58,586 nt of DNA from an uncultured Bradyrhizobium sp. (GCF_947648125.1 NZ_CANSMR010000038.1:1-58586), one strand, 5' to 3'; numbered from the stretch's first letter, positions 44,752-53,810 are shown. Numbers and translations: made by a program. The notes: generated by a model not told the origin, from the sequence alone.

Positions 44752-45042
44752 TCAGGCTGCCCGGTTCTTGAGCGCGCCCACGATCGCCGTGAGCACCGCG
44801 CCGGCAACGCCGCCGCCGGCGACCTGTCCGATGATGCTGCCGATGTCAGGCGTTGTGCCGGAATTGGCGAGCAGCGGAATCAGCATGCCCAGAAGCTGTC
44901 CGCCCGCGCCGCCGCCGATGGCGCCTGCGATGGTGTTTCCGAGCGTGCCGAGATCGATGTTCTTGGCCGCTCCGGCGGCGACATTGCCGCCGACGGCTCC
45001 GCTGATGATTTGAATGATCAGATTGATGAGGACTCCCGACAT
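44752..45042 (-). CDS. Small Gly/Ala-rich membrane protein
   Basis: This 96-aa protein is almost entirely Gly, Ala, Ile and Leu: an N-terminal hydrophobic segment (LINLIIQIISGAVGGNVAAG), then GNTIAGAIGGGAGGQLLGMLIPLLA and IIGQVAGGGVAGAVLTAIVG. No defined domain was recognised. It may be a glycine-zipper membrane protein. Function is unknown. ATG 45040-45042 is the likeliest start because longer frames run into a Arg-rich region. Confidence 0.7.
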   Translation of the reverse strand: MSGVLINLIIQIISGAVGGNVAAGAAKNIDLGTLGNTIAGAIGGGAGGQLLGMLIPLLANSGTTPDIGSIIGQVAGGGVAGAVLTAIVGALKNRAA

Positions 45043-45216
45043 GACGCGATTTCTCCCCGGTATCTGGTTCAGCATGGCTGAGCCGCCGAATGGCGTCCCA
45101 CCGGCGCAGACGTTAGGCCTCCGGCGCGCAGAGGTCATGCTGCGCACGCGAAGATTGCGGCCGATCCGGGCGGTATGCACCGGCTTTTTGGGGAGCGGTT
45201 CGGCTAACCTGCAGCT

Positions 45217-46230
45217 TTAGCCTGCGCCGGAGACGCCGGCCTCGGCAAAGGTCGCCATCCCGCCATGACAGGCGAGCGCCGCGCGCAGCAGCAGGATCGC
45301 AACCCCTGCGCCGGAGGCTTCGCCGAGCCGCATCTCGAGATCAAGTAGGGGCGCGAGCTGCAGTTCGCGCAGCAGCTGGCGATGGCCGAGCTCGGCCGAG
45401 ACATGCCCGGCGCGGCAATGCGCAAGGCTATCAGGCGCAAGCCGCGCCAGCGGCAGCACCGCCGATGTCGCGACGAAGCCGTCGAGCAGCACCGGGATCG
45501 ATCTCGCCCGCGCTGCCAGCACGGCGCCCGCGATGGCCGCGAGCTCGCGGCCGCCGAGCGCGACTGCGACGGCGAGCGGATCGTCGAGCAGGCTGCGATG
45601 CAGTTTCAGCGCGGTATCGATCACGGTGCGCTTGCGCAGCAGGCCGGCATCGTCGACGCCGGTGCCGCGGCCGGCCCAGCGCGCGCCGCGCCCGCCCATC
45701 AGCGCCGCGCACAGCGTCGCGGCCACCGTGGTGTTAGCGATGCCCATCTCGCCGACCACGAGCAGATCGCATTGCTCGGGCACCGTGCGCCAGCCGGTGT
45801 CAAAGGCGACCAGGAAATCGGCGCCATCCATCGCCGGCGCCATCGTGAAATCGCGGGTCGGACGTGCGAGCTCGAGCGGCTCGACGCGCAGCTCGGCCCC
45901 GGCAAGCTTGGCGATCTGGTTGATCGCAGCGCCGCCCGCGGTGAAATTCGCCACCATCTGCGCGGTGACCTCAGAGGGAAAGGCGGAGACGCCGCGCTCG
46001 GCGATGCCGTGATTGCCGGCGAACACGGCGATCGTGACCTGGTCGAGCCGAGGGATCTCGCGCCGCTGCCAGCGCGCCAGCCAGATCGCGACCTCTTCCA
46101 GCCGGCCGAGGCTGCCCGGCGGCTTGGTCAGGTTCTGCTGGCGCAGCGTGGCCGCCGCGGCGCTCGCCTCATCGCCCTCGGGCAGGTCGCGACAAAAGCT
46201 GCGGATGTCGTCTAGAGTGTTGAACTGCAT
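45217..46230 (-). CDS. cobT: Nicotinate-nucleotide-dimethylbenzimidazole phosphoribosyltransferase
   Basis: CobT makes alpha-ribazole 5'-phosphate from nicotinate mononucleotide and dimethylbenzimidazole, for the lower ligand of cobalamin. It is 337 aa. Substrate-binding words are KPPGSLGRLEEVAIWLARWQ, VFAGNHGIAERGVSAFPSEVTAQMV, GEMGIANTT and EMRLGEASGAG with the catalytic Glu. It is divergent from cobS with a repeat between. ATG 46228-46230 begins the family N-terminus. Confidence 0.95.
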   Translation of the reverse strand: MQFNTLDDIRSFCRDLPEGDEASAAAATLRQQNLTKPPGSLGRLEEVAIWLARWQRREIPRLDQVTIAVFAGNHGIAERGVSAFPSEVTAQMVANFTAGGAAINQIAKLAGAELRVEPLELARPTRDFTMAPAMDGADFLVAFDTGWRTVPEQCDLLVVGEMGIANTTVAATLCAALMGGRGARWAGRGTGVDDAGLLRKRTVIDTALKLHRSLLDDPLAVAVALGGRELAAIAGAVLAARARSIPVLLDGFVATSAVLPLARLAPDSLAHCRAGHVSAELGHRQLLRELQLAPLLDLEMRLGEASGAGVAILLLRAALACHGGMATFAEAGVSGAG

Positions 46231-46260
46231 GCGATTCCCTCGTCGAGCGGGCCGCAAACT

Positions 46261-46387
46261 AAAGCATGATCCGGAAAAGTGTGAAGCGGTTTTCCCTCGC
46301 GACAAATGCGTAGCATTTGCGCGGAGATCATGCCCTAACAAGAAGCTAAAGCGCGATGAGATTCAGCCCGATCTCATCGCGCTTTAG
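46261..46387. repeat. Composite repeat, AAAGCATGATCCGGAAAAGT family with hairpins
   Basis: AAAGCATGATCCGGAAAAGT and GAGATCATGC recur from 29585. An internal AAATGCGTAGCATTT and a final hairpin (AAAGCGCGATGAGAT, loop, ATCTCATCGCGCTTT) end at 46387, 22 nt before cobS. This fills the cobT-cobS divergent spacer. No cobalamin riboswitch was recognised. Confidence 0.8.
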
Positions 46388-46408
46388 TTCAATTTTCAGG
46401 CCTTCACC

Positions 46409-47161
46409 ATGAATCAATGGCTCGACGATCTCAGGACCGCCACCGCGTTTCTGACCCGCCTGCCGATGCCGCATCCGGACGGCGCGCGGCCGGAGGGTTT
46501 TGCCCGGGCGCAGCGGCTGTTCCCCCTGGTCGGCGCGGGCATCGGGGTGGCGATCGGCCTGTTCTGTCTGCTGCTGCGGACGATCGGCGTGCCGGACCTC
46601 GCCGCGGCGGCGCTGGCGCTCGGCGGCGGCGCGCTGTTGACCGGCGCGCTGCACGAGGACGGGCTCGCCGATGTCGCCGATGGGTTCGGCGGCGGCCGCG
46701 ACGTAGCGGCCAAGCTCGAGATCATGCGCGACAGCCGGCTCGGCACCTATGGTGCGCTGGCGCTCGTGGTGAGCTTTGCCACCAGGCTTGCGGCGCTGGC
46801 GGCGCTTCCCAACGATATGGTGGTGCAGAGCCTGATCGCGGCGCATGCGCTCGGCCGCGGCGTGCTGCCGTGGATCGCGATCAGCCTGCCTTACGCGCGC
46901 ACGGATGGGCTCGCGGCCAATGCCGGCCGGCCCGACGGTACGATTGCGGCGGTCGCGGCCGGCATCGCGCTGGTGATCGCAGTCCTCGTCTTGCCGTTCG
47001 GCAGCGCGCTGCTGACGGCGATCGCGGCGTGCGCGAGCGCATTGATCGTGGCGCTGCTGGCAAAGCGGCAAATCGGCGGCCAGACCGGCGACGTGCTCGG
47101 CGGCGCCGAGCAGGTTGCGGAGGCCGCGGTCCTGGTGCTGCTTGCCGCGCGATTCGGTTAG
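46409..47161 (+). CDS. cobS: Adenosylcobinamide-GDP ribazoletransferase
   Basis: CobS joins adenosylcobinamide-GDP to alpha-ribazole to complete cobalamin. It is 250 aa with several membrane segments. The signature Asp motif is in HEDGLADVADGFGGG, with TRLPMP near the N-terminus. Other words are FPLVGAGIGVAIGLFCLLL and KRQIGGQTGDVLGGAEQV. It is divergent from cobT. Confidence 0.95.
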   Translation: MNQWLDDLRTATAFLTRLPMPHPDGARPEGFARAQRLFPLVGAGIGVAIGLFCLLLRTIGVPDLAAAALALGGGALLTGALHEDGLADVADGFGGGRDVAAKLEIMRDSRLGTYGALALVVSFATRLAALAALPNDMVVQSLIAAHALGRGVLPWIAISLPYARTDGLAANAGRPDGTIAAVAAGIALVIAVLVLPFGSALLTAIAACASALIVALLAKRQIGGQTGDVLGGAEQVAEAAVLVLLAARFG

Positions 47162-47212
47162 AGCGTTTCGGCGAAGCGGATACCGGTTCGCGTGAAGATG
47201 ATGCGACTCCAT
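47161..47212. repeat. Intergenic repeat, GAGCGTTTCGGCGAAGCGG family
   Basis: Begins at the last base of the cobS stop. GAGCGTTT..CGAAG.GGATACCGGTTCGCGTGAAG matches the copies at 29793 and 43553. It is a degenerate, shorter member. Confidence 0.65.
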
Positions 47213-47312
47213 GCAACAGCCGGCGAGAAATTCAGCTATGGGCCAGAACTGGAAGCCGCGCCGATCGAGGCGTTGTTGCGGGACAAGACATCGATGAGCA
47301 TTGCATCGACCG

Positions 47313-48182
47313 TCACCAATCGTCGTAGAGCCACTCCCTGGAGATTGGAGGCCGCGCTCTTGTATACGGGGGCTGAGACGTCCGCTCGGGCTTGCGCACG
47401 CTTGGGGTCGGCGGCGTCGGAAGCGGTAACGGCTTCGGCTCGGAGACCTTCGCTAGCGTCCGTTTCATATCTTCCTGGCTCGCCTTGAGTTCCTCAATGG
47501 CTTTGGAGTTCGCGCGGGCCATCTGTTGCTGGTCCGCCTTGAGCTGCTCGATACTTCGCTCCACATTTTCGAGGTTGCGGGCGATCGTTTGCAGCAGCTG
47601 CGCCTGGTCGGGAAGAGCTGTATTGGCTGTCGGCGCGGCGTCCTGCGGCAGTGCGGTCTGAACTGGGGGCGTCGCTTGGGGCGGAGCGGCGTCTGCCGCT
47701 GCGACCTGAACGGTGGGTGGAGCGGGCTGCGCCGCAAGCGGCGGATTATCCGGGGGCAATGACGGAGTTGAAACGAGCTGAGGTACCCAACGGGCGACAA
47801 CCTGCTTGGCTCCTCTGCCATACGACGACTGCAAAGCCAGTGCAGCAACAACGATACATGCTGCCAGCGACAAGCCGGCGAGAGCACGGAACCCCGGCAT
47901 TCGGCGCGGCGATCGCGAGCGAGGTCCGGAAGAGGTAGGGCCAGGCTCGGAGGCGGCAGGGCTGGGTCCGACCGAAGGCGGGGCAGGTTGCGCCGGAGCT
48001 GGGGACGCGGCATCGCGCTCCATTCTTGCAAGCTGTTCACTCAAACGCGCGAGCTCTTCATTGGCGCGCGTGATCTGCTTGTGGGTTTCTGCGAGCCTTT
48101 CGTCGGCGCGCGTGGCGAGGCCATCGTTCGATTCGACTGGGTTCGGGGTGGGGGTGGAGTTCACTGGCGCTTCCCTTTCCAT
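47313..48182 (-). CDS. Hypothetical membrane protein with Pro-rich and coiled-coil regions
   Basis: This 289-aa protein begins with a coiled coil (ATRADERLAETHKQITRANEELARLSEQLARME), then a Pro/Ser/Ala-rich linker. One transmembrane helix follows at about 100-120 (ALAGLSLAACIVVAALALQ), then a Pro/Ala/Gln-rich stretch and a second helical region (NLENVERSIEQLKADQQQMARANSKAIEELKASQEDM). No enzyme motif was seen. The shape suggests a membrane-anchored scaffold. Related Bradyrhizobium genomes carry many like it; function unknown. Orientation is convergent with cobS. Confidence 0.75.
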   Translation of the reverse strand: MEREAPVNSTPTPNPVESNDGLATRADERLAETHKQITRANEELARLSEQLARMERDAASPAPAQPAPPSVGPSPAASEPGPTSSGPRSRSPRRMPGFRALAGLSLAACIVVAALALQSSYGRGAKQVVARWVPQLVSTPSLPPDNPPLAAQPAPPTVQVAAADAAPPQATPPVQTALPQDAAPTANTALPDQAQLLQTIARNLENVERSIEQLKADQQQMARANSKAIEELKASQEDMKRTLAKVSEPKPLPLPTPPTPSVRKPERTSQPPYTRARPPISREWLYDDW

Positions 48183-48375
48183 CCAATGTCACCCAAGCGT
48201 GCCGACTCGGTTATCCGTTAGGGTCGATCAGCCCCCAGCACTCCCGTCAGTCTTGTCCAAAAAAATGGCCGGATGATAGCGGGCTTGAGGTCTCGTGATA
48301 ATGGAGGGGGACCAGCTCGTGCCGAGCACGTCGACGCATTTCCGCCTTGCCCGATAAATCAGGCATCAACTGTCC

Positions 48376-49008
48376 ATGAGTACACGCCCAGGTCAGAATG
48401 GAAGGGCTCCTGCAGCGATGGACCGCGAAACGCATCTCTGGCTGATCCGCCACGCGCCGGTCGACGGTCCGCGCGGTGTGATCCATGCGCCGGATGCGCC
48501 CGCGGATTTCGGCGATGCCGTCGCCTTCGCCGCGCTGCAGGCGCGGCTGCCGGCTGACGCTGTCGCGGTCTGCAGTCCGGCGCGGCGCACACGCGAGACC
48601 GCCGTGAGGCTCGGCCTGACGGCAACGGCGGATGATGCCTTTCGCGAGCAGGATTTTGGCGACTGGACCGGCCGCCGCCACAGCGAGATCGAGGTCGAAC
48701 TCGGTGCCGCGGCCTATCGTGCATTCTGGCAATCGCCGGGGACCAACCGGCCGCCGGGCGGCGAAAGTTTTGCCGATCAGATCGCGCGGGCGCGGGCAGG
48801 GCTTGCACGCCTGCCGGCCGGCGATGTCGTGCTGGTCGTGCACTCCGGCACCATCCGCGCGATCCTCGCAATCGCGCTCGAGCTCGCGCCGGAGCTTGCG
48901 CTGCGCTTCGTGGTCGATCCGCTGTCGCTGACGCGGATCGACCGGCTGGCAGACGCCTGGCGCATTGTTGCAGTGAACCTGCCGCCGATACCAACCCCGT
49001 CATCCTGA
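48376..49008 (+). CDS. Histidine phosphatase family protein (CobC-like)
   Basis: This 210-aa protein (196 aa if started at 48418) carries the histidine phosphatase motif as LIRHAPVDG. The second half has DFGDWTGRRHSEIE and VLVVHSGTIRAILAIALE with the second His. CobC alpha-ribazole phosphatase is the likely role, because cobS and cobT are within 2 kb, but the family also includes phosphoglycerate mutases. ATG 48418 (MDRETHLWLIRHA) is an equally good start. Confidence 0.82.
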   Translation: MSTRPGQNGRAPAAMDRETHLWLIRHAPVDGPRGVIHAPDAPADFGDAVAFAALQARLPADAVAVCSPARRTRETAVRLGLTATADDAFREQDFGDWTGRRHSEIEVELGAAAYRAFWQSPGTNRPPGGESFADQIARARAGLARLPAGDVVLVVHSGTIRAILAIALELAPELALRFVVDPLSLTRIDRLADAWRIVAVNLPPIPTPSS

Positions 49009-49095
49009 GGTGCGAGCTCTTGCGAGCCTCGAAGGATGCACGGCCACCAGTCGGGCCGTCGACCCTTCGAGACGCGCTACGCGCTCCTCCAGCGA
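48995..49095. repeat. Degenerate palindromic repeat (CCCGTCATCCTGAGG family)
   Basis: CCCCGTCATCCTGAGGTGCGAG and internal CGAAGGATGCACGG.CACCAGTCGGG match the copy at 9304-9411. The right arm is degenerate (ends CGCTCCTCCAG and does not close). It lies after the CobC-like stop. Confidence 0.75.
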
Positions 49096-49157
49096 CAAAG
49101 ACGAAGCCTTTGCGCGGGGGTGACGGTGATGGTGTTTGTCCTACTTGCGTGGACGTC

Positions 49158-49946
49158 TCACCCATTCCGCCGCTGGCCGCGCAGGGTCGGCAGGCCGATG
49201 CCGGCGGCGTCGAAGCCGCCGTCGACGGCGAGGATCTGGCCGGTGATGTAGCTGGCGCGATCCGAGCACAGGAAGAAGATCGCTTCCGCCAGCTCCTCCT
49301 CCAGTCCGTAGCGGTTGAGCGGGATCGCGTCGTGATAGTCGGCGCGGATCTCCGGCGTATGCACGGCCTTGGCCATCGCGGTCTCGACCGGCCCGGGCGC
49401 GACGCCGTTGACGCGGATGCCGAGCGAGGCGAGCTCGACCGCGAGCTGCTTCGTCAGATGCGCGAGCCCGGCCTTGCTGGTGCCGTAGGCCGAGCGCAGC
49501 GTCGAGGCGCGCACCGCCGAGATCGAGGTGATGTTGACGATCGCGCCGCCGCCATGCTCGCGCATGACAGGCGCGGCCGCCTTGGTGCACAGGAACGGGC
49601 CGGTGAGGTTGACCGCCATGATCCGGTTCCAGTCGGCGTCCGACGTCTCCAGCACCGGCGTGAACACGGCGATGCCGGCGTTGTTGACCAGCGCATCGAG
49701 CCGTCCGAAGCGGCCTGTGATCGCCGCGATCGCGGTTGCCACGCCATCAGCGTCCGATACGTCGCAGGTCAGCGCCAGCGTGGTGTCGGGTTGCTTCAGT
49801 GCCGCGACCGCGGCGCGCAGCAATTCGCCCTCGATGTCGAGCAGCGCGACGCGCCAGCCGTCAGCGAGAAAGCGTTTCGCTGCGGCAAGCCCGATGCCGC
49901 GCGCGGCGCCGGTCACGAGAGCGACTTTGGGGGAAGCGGAATTCAT
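49158..49946 (-). CDS. SDR-family oxidoreductase
   Basis: This is a 262-aa short-chain dehydrogenase/reductase. The cofactor fold has VALVTGAARGIGLAAA, then DALVNNAGIAVF. The active site has SISAVRASTLRSAYGTSKAGL with the Ser-Tyr-Lys triad, and INVDGG-like LAVDGGFDA near the end. ATG 49944-49946 is used; an ATG 12 nt upstream is possible. Substrate unknown; 3-oxoacyl or sugar reduction is common. Confidence 0.92.
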   Translation of the reverse strand: MNSASPKVALVTGAARGIGLAAAKRFLADGWRVALLDIEGELLRAAVAALKQPDTTLALTCDVSDADGVATAIAAITGRFGRLDALVNNAGIAVFTPVLETSDADWNRIMAVNLTGPFLCTKAAAPVMREHGGGAIVNITSISAVRASTLRSAYGTSKAGLAHLTKQLAVELASLGIRVNGVAPGPVETAMAKAVHTPEIRADYHDAIPLNRYGLEEELAEAIFFLCSDRASYITGQILAVDGGFDAAGIGLPTLRGQRRNG

Positions 49947-50228
49947 CGGATGGTCCATCGGTTCGGGCAGGAAGTCCCGACCGTCTGCGGCCTTTGCTCC
50001 GACGTGTCAACCCGACGGGGATTCCTTGTCGTAGACCTATTGTGAACGTTGGTATCGCCGACTGTTTCACGGATCGATTCAGCACCGCGATTCGCGTGCT
50101 CAACGAATGCGCATCGCGTCGATGCCCGCTCTCAGCGCCCGGCGACGGGCATAATAATTTCCGCACGGGATGTCGGCAGAGCGGTCTCCGGTTCGTCTTC
50201 CGGATACTGGTTCCATGATGGAGTTCTG

Positions 50229-50882
50229 ATGTCGCTGATCCTGCATTACCACCCGCTGTCCTCGTTCTGCTGGAAAGCGCTGGTCGCGCTTTACGAGAAC
50301 GGCGCGCCGTTCACACCGAACATGGTCAATCTCGGCGATCCCGCCGAGCGCGCGGCGCTGCTCGCGCTGTGGCCGATCGGCCGCTTCCCCGTGCTTCGCG
50401 ACGAGATGCGCGGCGAGACGGTGCCTGAATCGAGCATCGTCATCGAATATCTCGACCGGCACTATCCCGGCACCGTCAGGTTGATTCCTGATGACCCGGA
50501 GCTTGCGTTGCAGACCCGGCTGCGCGATCGCTTCCTCGATCTCTACGTCCATCTGCCGTTGCAGAAGATCGTCGGCGACCGGCTGCGTCCGGCGGACAGC
50601 AAGGATCCGCGTGGCGTCGCCGAAGCGCGGGCGCAGCTCCGCACTTCCTATGCCATCCTGGATCAGCAACTCGCGCATGGCGGCTGGATGATGGGCGAGC
50701 AGGTCTCGCTGGCCGACTGTGCGGCCGCGCCGGCGCTGTTCTACGGCAACAAGGTCGAGCCGATCAGGGAGGGCCATCCACATCTGGCGGCCTATCTCGA
50801 GCGGCTGAAGGAACGACCGTCCTTCGCGCGCGTCCTCAAGGAAGCCGAGCCTTATTTCGGCATGTTCCCGAAGGGGGACTGA
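50229..50882 (+). CDS. Glutathione S-transferase
   Basis: This is a 217-aa GST. The N-terminal domain reads LILHYHPLSSFCWKALVALYENG with a Ser-rich active-site loop. The GSH-binding loop has IGRFPVLRDE and VPESSIVIEYLDRHYPG, and the C-terminal domain has GEQVSLADCAAAPALFYG. It differs from the GST at 35992 in its active-site Ser/Cys arrangement. ATG 50229 is chosen; earlier in-frame starts run through intergenic DNA. Confidence 0.92.
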   Translation: MSLILHYHPLSSFCWKALVALYENGAPFTPNMVNLGDPAERAALLALWPIGRFPVLRDEMRGETVPESSIVIEYLDRHYPGTVRLIPDDPELALQTRLRDRFLDLYVHLPLQKIVGDRLRPADSKDPRGVAEARAQLRTSYAILDQQLAHGGWMMGEQVSLADCAAAPALFYGNKVEPIREGHPHLAAYLERLKERPSFARVLKEAEPYFGMFPKGD

Positions 50883-51035
50883 ACCGACAAGGGAACCTGA
50901 GGTCCGGCCAGGACCCGAAAATAAATCGCGGCGCGGTGTCGCTTTCGCGCCGCTCCGTTCGTCTTCTCCCTGAAGCCCGGGTTCTGGAGCGCCGGTCGCG
51001 CCCCGGGGCTCGGGCGATATCTGTGTGGAGACGAC

Positions 51036-51407
51036 ATGGCTGCAGCTGGCAACAGGGCGGAGATCATCCGCGGGATCTTCGCCGCCTATCTCGCCAATGA
51101 CCGCGCGAGCGTCGAGGCCGCGTTCGCGGAGGATTTCCGCTTCTCGACACCCTATGGTGAGAACATCGACAAGCCGCGCTATTTCGCCGAGTGCTGGCGC
51201 GACTCTGGCTGGATCGGCCGCCACGAGATCGAGCGCATCATGGTCGACGGCGTTGAGGCCTTCGTCACCTATCGCTGCGTTGGCCGGGACGGCAAGAGCT
51301 TCCGCAACACCGAGTTCTTCGTGTTCGACGGCGACAAGGTGTCGCGCATCGACGTCTATTTCGGTCCGTCACATCAGGATGGCGAACTCGTCAGGCAGGA
51401 TCGATAA
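51036..51407 (+). CDS. SnoaL-like (NTF2-fold) protein
   Basis: This 123-aa protein has the NTF2-like fold: IFAAYLANDRASVEAAFAEDFRFSTPYG and a later YRCVGRDGKSFRNTEFFVFDGDKVSRIDVYFG. This matches the SnoaL-like family, whose members are isomerases or cyclases or unknown ligand binders. GTGGAG lies 6 nt upstream of ATG 51036. A serine hydrolase follows 70 bp on. Confidence 0.88.
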   Translation: MAAAGNRAEIIRGIFAAYLANDRASVEAAFAEDFRFSTPYGENIDKPRYFAECWRDSGWIGRHEIERIMVDGVEAFVTYRCVGRDGKSFRNTEFFVFDGDKVSRIDVYFGPSHQDGELVRQDR

Positions 51408-51477
51408 GGCAAGCTCGGCGATATCGCTCGCCCGATGGTCGCAGGCGAGCACGAATTCTGCGAAGGAAACCCGGAAA

Positions 51478-52686
51478 ATGTCCATTGCAAGTGAAAGCAG
51501 CGGCCTGTCGCAGGCACGGCTCGGACGCATGCGCGAGGTGCTGGCACGCCATGTCGATGGGGGCGACGTTCCGGGCCTCGTGGCGCTGGTCAGCCGTCGC
51601 GGCGAGATCCATGCCGATGTGCTCGGCCGCATGGCGGTGGACGGGCCGCCGATGCAGCGCGACACCATCTTCCGCATCGCCTCGATGACCAAGCCGGTGA
51701 CGGCGGTCGCCGCGATGATCCTGGTCGAGGAGTGCCGGCTCAGGCTTGATGATCCCCTCGATCGCTGGCTGCCCGAGCTTGCCGATCGCCGTGTGTTGCG
51801 CAGCATCGAATCCGAGATCACTGACACCGTGCCGGCCAAGCGCGCGATCACGCTGCGCGACCTTCTAACCTTCCGTCTCGGGCTCGGCATGATCCCGGTG
51901 TTTCCGGCGCGCTATCCGATCCAGATGGCGATCGCGGATGCCGGCTTCGCGCCCGGGCCGGTGTTTCCGTCGTTTCCGCCGGATGAATTGCTGCGCCGCT
52001 ATGGCACACTGCCGCTGGCCTATCAGCCCGGCGAAAGCTGGCTCTACGACACCGGGAGCCAGATCCTCGGCGTCCTGATCGCGCGTGTTGCCGGAACCTC
52101 GTTCGCGGCCTTCCTGCAGGAGCGGATCTTCGGGCCGCTCGGCATGAACGATACGGCTTTCCATGTGCCGCAACACAAGCTGCCACGGTTTGCAACGTGC
52201 TATGGCGGCGATCCTGCGACCGGCACGTTGAAAGTGTTCGATGCACCCGCGACGGGAAAATACGCGGCGCCGCCGGCGTTCGAGAACGGCAGCGCCGGGC
52301 TGGTGTCGACCGCGGATGATTTCAATGCCTTCGCGCAGATGATGCTCAATGGCGGGCGGCTCGGCACCGAGCGCATCCTGTCGCGTCCCTCGGTGGAGCT
52401 GATGACCTCGGACCAGCTCACGCCGGAACAAAGGCTGGGCTCCGAGCTGTTGCTCGGTGCGTCGCGCGGCTGGGGTTTCGGGCTGTCGGTGTTCACTGTG
52501 CGTGACGATCTCTGTCATGTGCCGGGCCGCTACGGCTGGGACGGCGGCTATGGCACCTCCTGGTATTCCGACCCGCGCGAGGCGATGACCGGAATCCTGC
52601 TGACCCAGCGCATGCTGGATTCGCCGGAGCCGCCCAGGGTGTTCTCAGATTTCTGGACGCTCGCCTATCAGGCGATCGATGACTAG
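51478..52686 (+). CDS. Serine hydrolase (class C beta-lactamase fold)
   Basis: This is a 402-aa esterase/beta-lactamase-like protein. The nucleophile is in RIASMTKPVTA (Ser-x-x-Lys). The Tyr is in SWLYDTGSQILG and the third motif in WDGGYGT. No signal peptide was seen, which favours a cytoplasmic esterase over a beta-lactamase. ATG 51478 is chosen; the ORF extends much further upstream in a different reading of the SnoaL gene, which is not credible. Confidence 0.9.
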   Translation: MSIASESSGLSQARLGRMREVLARHVDGGDVPGLVALVSRRGEIHADVLGRMAVDGPPMQRDTIFRIASMTKPVTAVAAMILVEECRLRLDDPLDRWLPELADRRVLRSIESEITDTVPAKRAITLRDLLTFRLGLGMIPVFPARYPIQMAIADAGFAPGPVFPSFPPDELLRRYGTLPLAYQPGESWLYDTGSQILGVLIARVAGTSFAAFLQERIFGPLGMNDTAFHVPQHKLPRFATCYGGDPATGTLKVFDAPATGKYAAPPAFENGSAGLVSTADDFNAFAQMMLNGGRLGTERILSRPSVELMTSDQLTPEQRLGSELLLGASRGWGFGLSVFTVRDDLCHVPGRYGWDGGYGTSWYSDPREAMTGILLTQRMLDSPEPPRVFSDFWTLAYQAIDD

Positions 52687-52806
52687 CGCGGAGCGTGCGT
52701 CAATGACCCAAAGAATAATTTCAAACGCCGTGTCGGGATCGCAAACTCTCCACCGTCTTTCAACTGAGCGCCGGTGCCGTGATCGGCTCAGAGACGACGG
52801 AGCAGG

Positions 52807-53226
52807 ATGATGAAGTTCATGGTGATCGTGAAGGCGAACAAGGATACCGAGGCCGGCGTGATGCCGAGCACGGAGCTGCTCGCCGCGATGGGCAAGTTCA
52901 ACGAGGAGATGGTCAAGGCCGGCGTGATGCAGGCCGGCGAGGGCCTGCATCCGACCAGCAAGGGCGCGCGCGTCAAATATGCCGGCGGGCAGGGCACCGT
53001 GAGCCACGGACCGTTCAGCCCGACCGGCGATCTCGTCTGCGGCTTCTGGCTGATCGAGACCTCCTCGCTCGATGAAGCGATCGACTGGATGAAGCGTGCG
53101 CCGTTCGACGGCGGCTCCGAGATCGAGATCCGCCAGGTGTTTGCCGCGGAGGATTTCGGCGAGGCGCTGACGCCCGAGCTGCGCGAGCAGGGAGAGCGCC
53201 TGCGTGCGCAGGCTGGAAACAGGTGA
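52807..53226 (+). CDS. YciI-family (YCII) protein, HGPF variant
   Basis: This 139-aa YCII protein has a degenerate motif: SHGPFSPTGDLVCGFWLIET, with HGPF where DGPF is usual. The N-terminal MMKFMVIVKANKDTEAG and C-terminal helical tail are typical. It stands first of three tandem YCII-type genes that have no sigma factor adjacent. The altered Asp may change activity. Confidence 0.88.
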   Translation: MMKFMVIVKANKDTEAGVMPSTELLAAMGKFNEEMVKAGVMQAGEGLHPTSKGARVKYAGGQGTVSHGPFSPTGDLVCGFWLIETSSLDEAIDWMKRAPFDGGSEIEIRQVFAAEDFGEALTPELREQGERLRAQAGNR

Positions 53227-53235
53227 CGTCTTCGT

Positions 53236-53340
53236 CATCGCGGGCTTGCGCGTCCAAGTCGGCTGTTGCCGACTTGGACAAATACCAAGCGCCGAATTCG
53301 GGTAAACCCGAATTCGGACGGCGCATTCCCGAAATGACGG
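53236..53340. repeat. Repeat with two perfect 12-bp hairpins
   Basis: GTCCAAGTCGGC-TGTT-GCCGACTTGGAC (53252-53279) and CCGAATTCGGGT-AA-ACCCGAATTCGG (53292-53317) stand in tandem. The outer words CGTCATCGCGGG and CCCGAAATGACG resemble other repeat ends in this window. It lies between two YCII genes. Confidence 0.85.
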
Positions 53341-53384
53341 GGGTGAGAACTCCGCGTGATTCAACAGATAAGGAAGTCCGACCA

Positions 53385-53810
53385 ATGCGTTTCATGATGT
53401 TGATGATCCCGCTCGGCTACGAGTCCGCGCCGGCCAAGCTCGAGCTCGACCCGGAACGGGTCGCCGCGATGATGCGATACAATCAGGCGCTGAAGGACGC
53501 CGGTGTGCTGATCACGCTGGAAGGCCTGCATCCGCCGGCGTCAGGCGCGCGCGTCAAGTTCCACACCGGCGAGCCCATGGTGGTCGACGGCCCCTTCACC
53601 GAGGCCAAGGAAGTGATCGGCGGCTTCTGGATGATCGAGGTCGCCTCGCGCGCCGAAGCGATCGAATGGGCGAAGCAGTGCCCGGCCTGTGCCAACGAGA
53701 TGATCGAGATCCGCCAGGTGCAGGAGATGGCGGATTTCTCCGAGGAGGTGCAGCAGGCGGCCGCGACCTTCGAACATCCGCAGGGCGGCTGGGGCAAGGC
53801 GCTGCGCTAG
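53385..53810 (+). CDS. YciI-family (YCII/DGPF) protein
   Basis: This 141-aa protein has the canonical motif MVVDGPFTEAKEVIGGFWMIEVASRAEAIEWAKQCP, and MRFMMLMIPLGYES is the usual N-terminus. ATG 53385 is preferred because an upstream in-frame extension runs through the hairpin repeat. It is followed 81 bp later by a third YCII-like gene. Confidence 0.92.
   Translation: MRFMMLMIPLGYESAPAKLELDPERVAAMMRYNQALKDAGVLITLEGLHPPASGARVKFHTGEPMVVDGPFTEAKEVIGGFWMIEVASRAEAIEWAKQCPACANEMIEIRQVQEMADFSEEVQQAAATFEHPQGGWGKALR

Noticed and set aside
46231-46408. Cobalamin riboswitch between cobT and cobS
   Set aside because: No B12-box-like core was recognised; the spacer is filled by a repeat and its hairpins.
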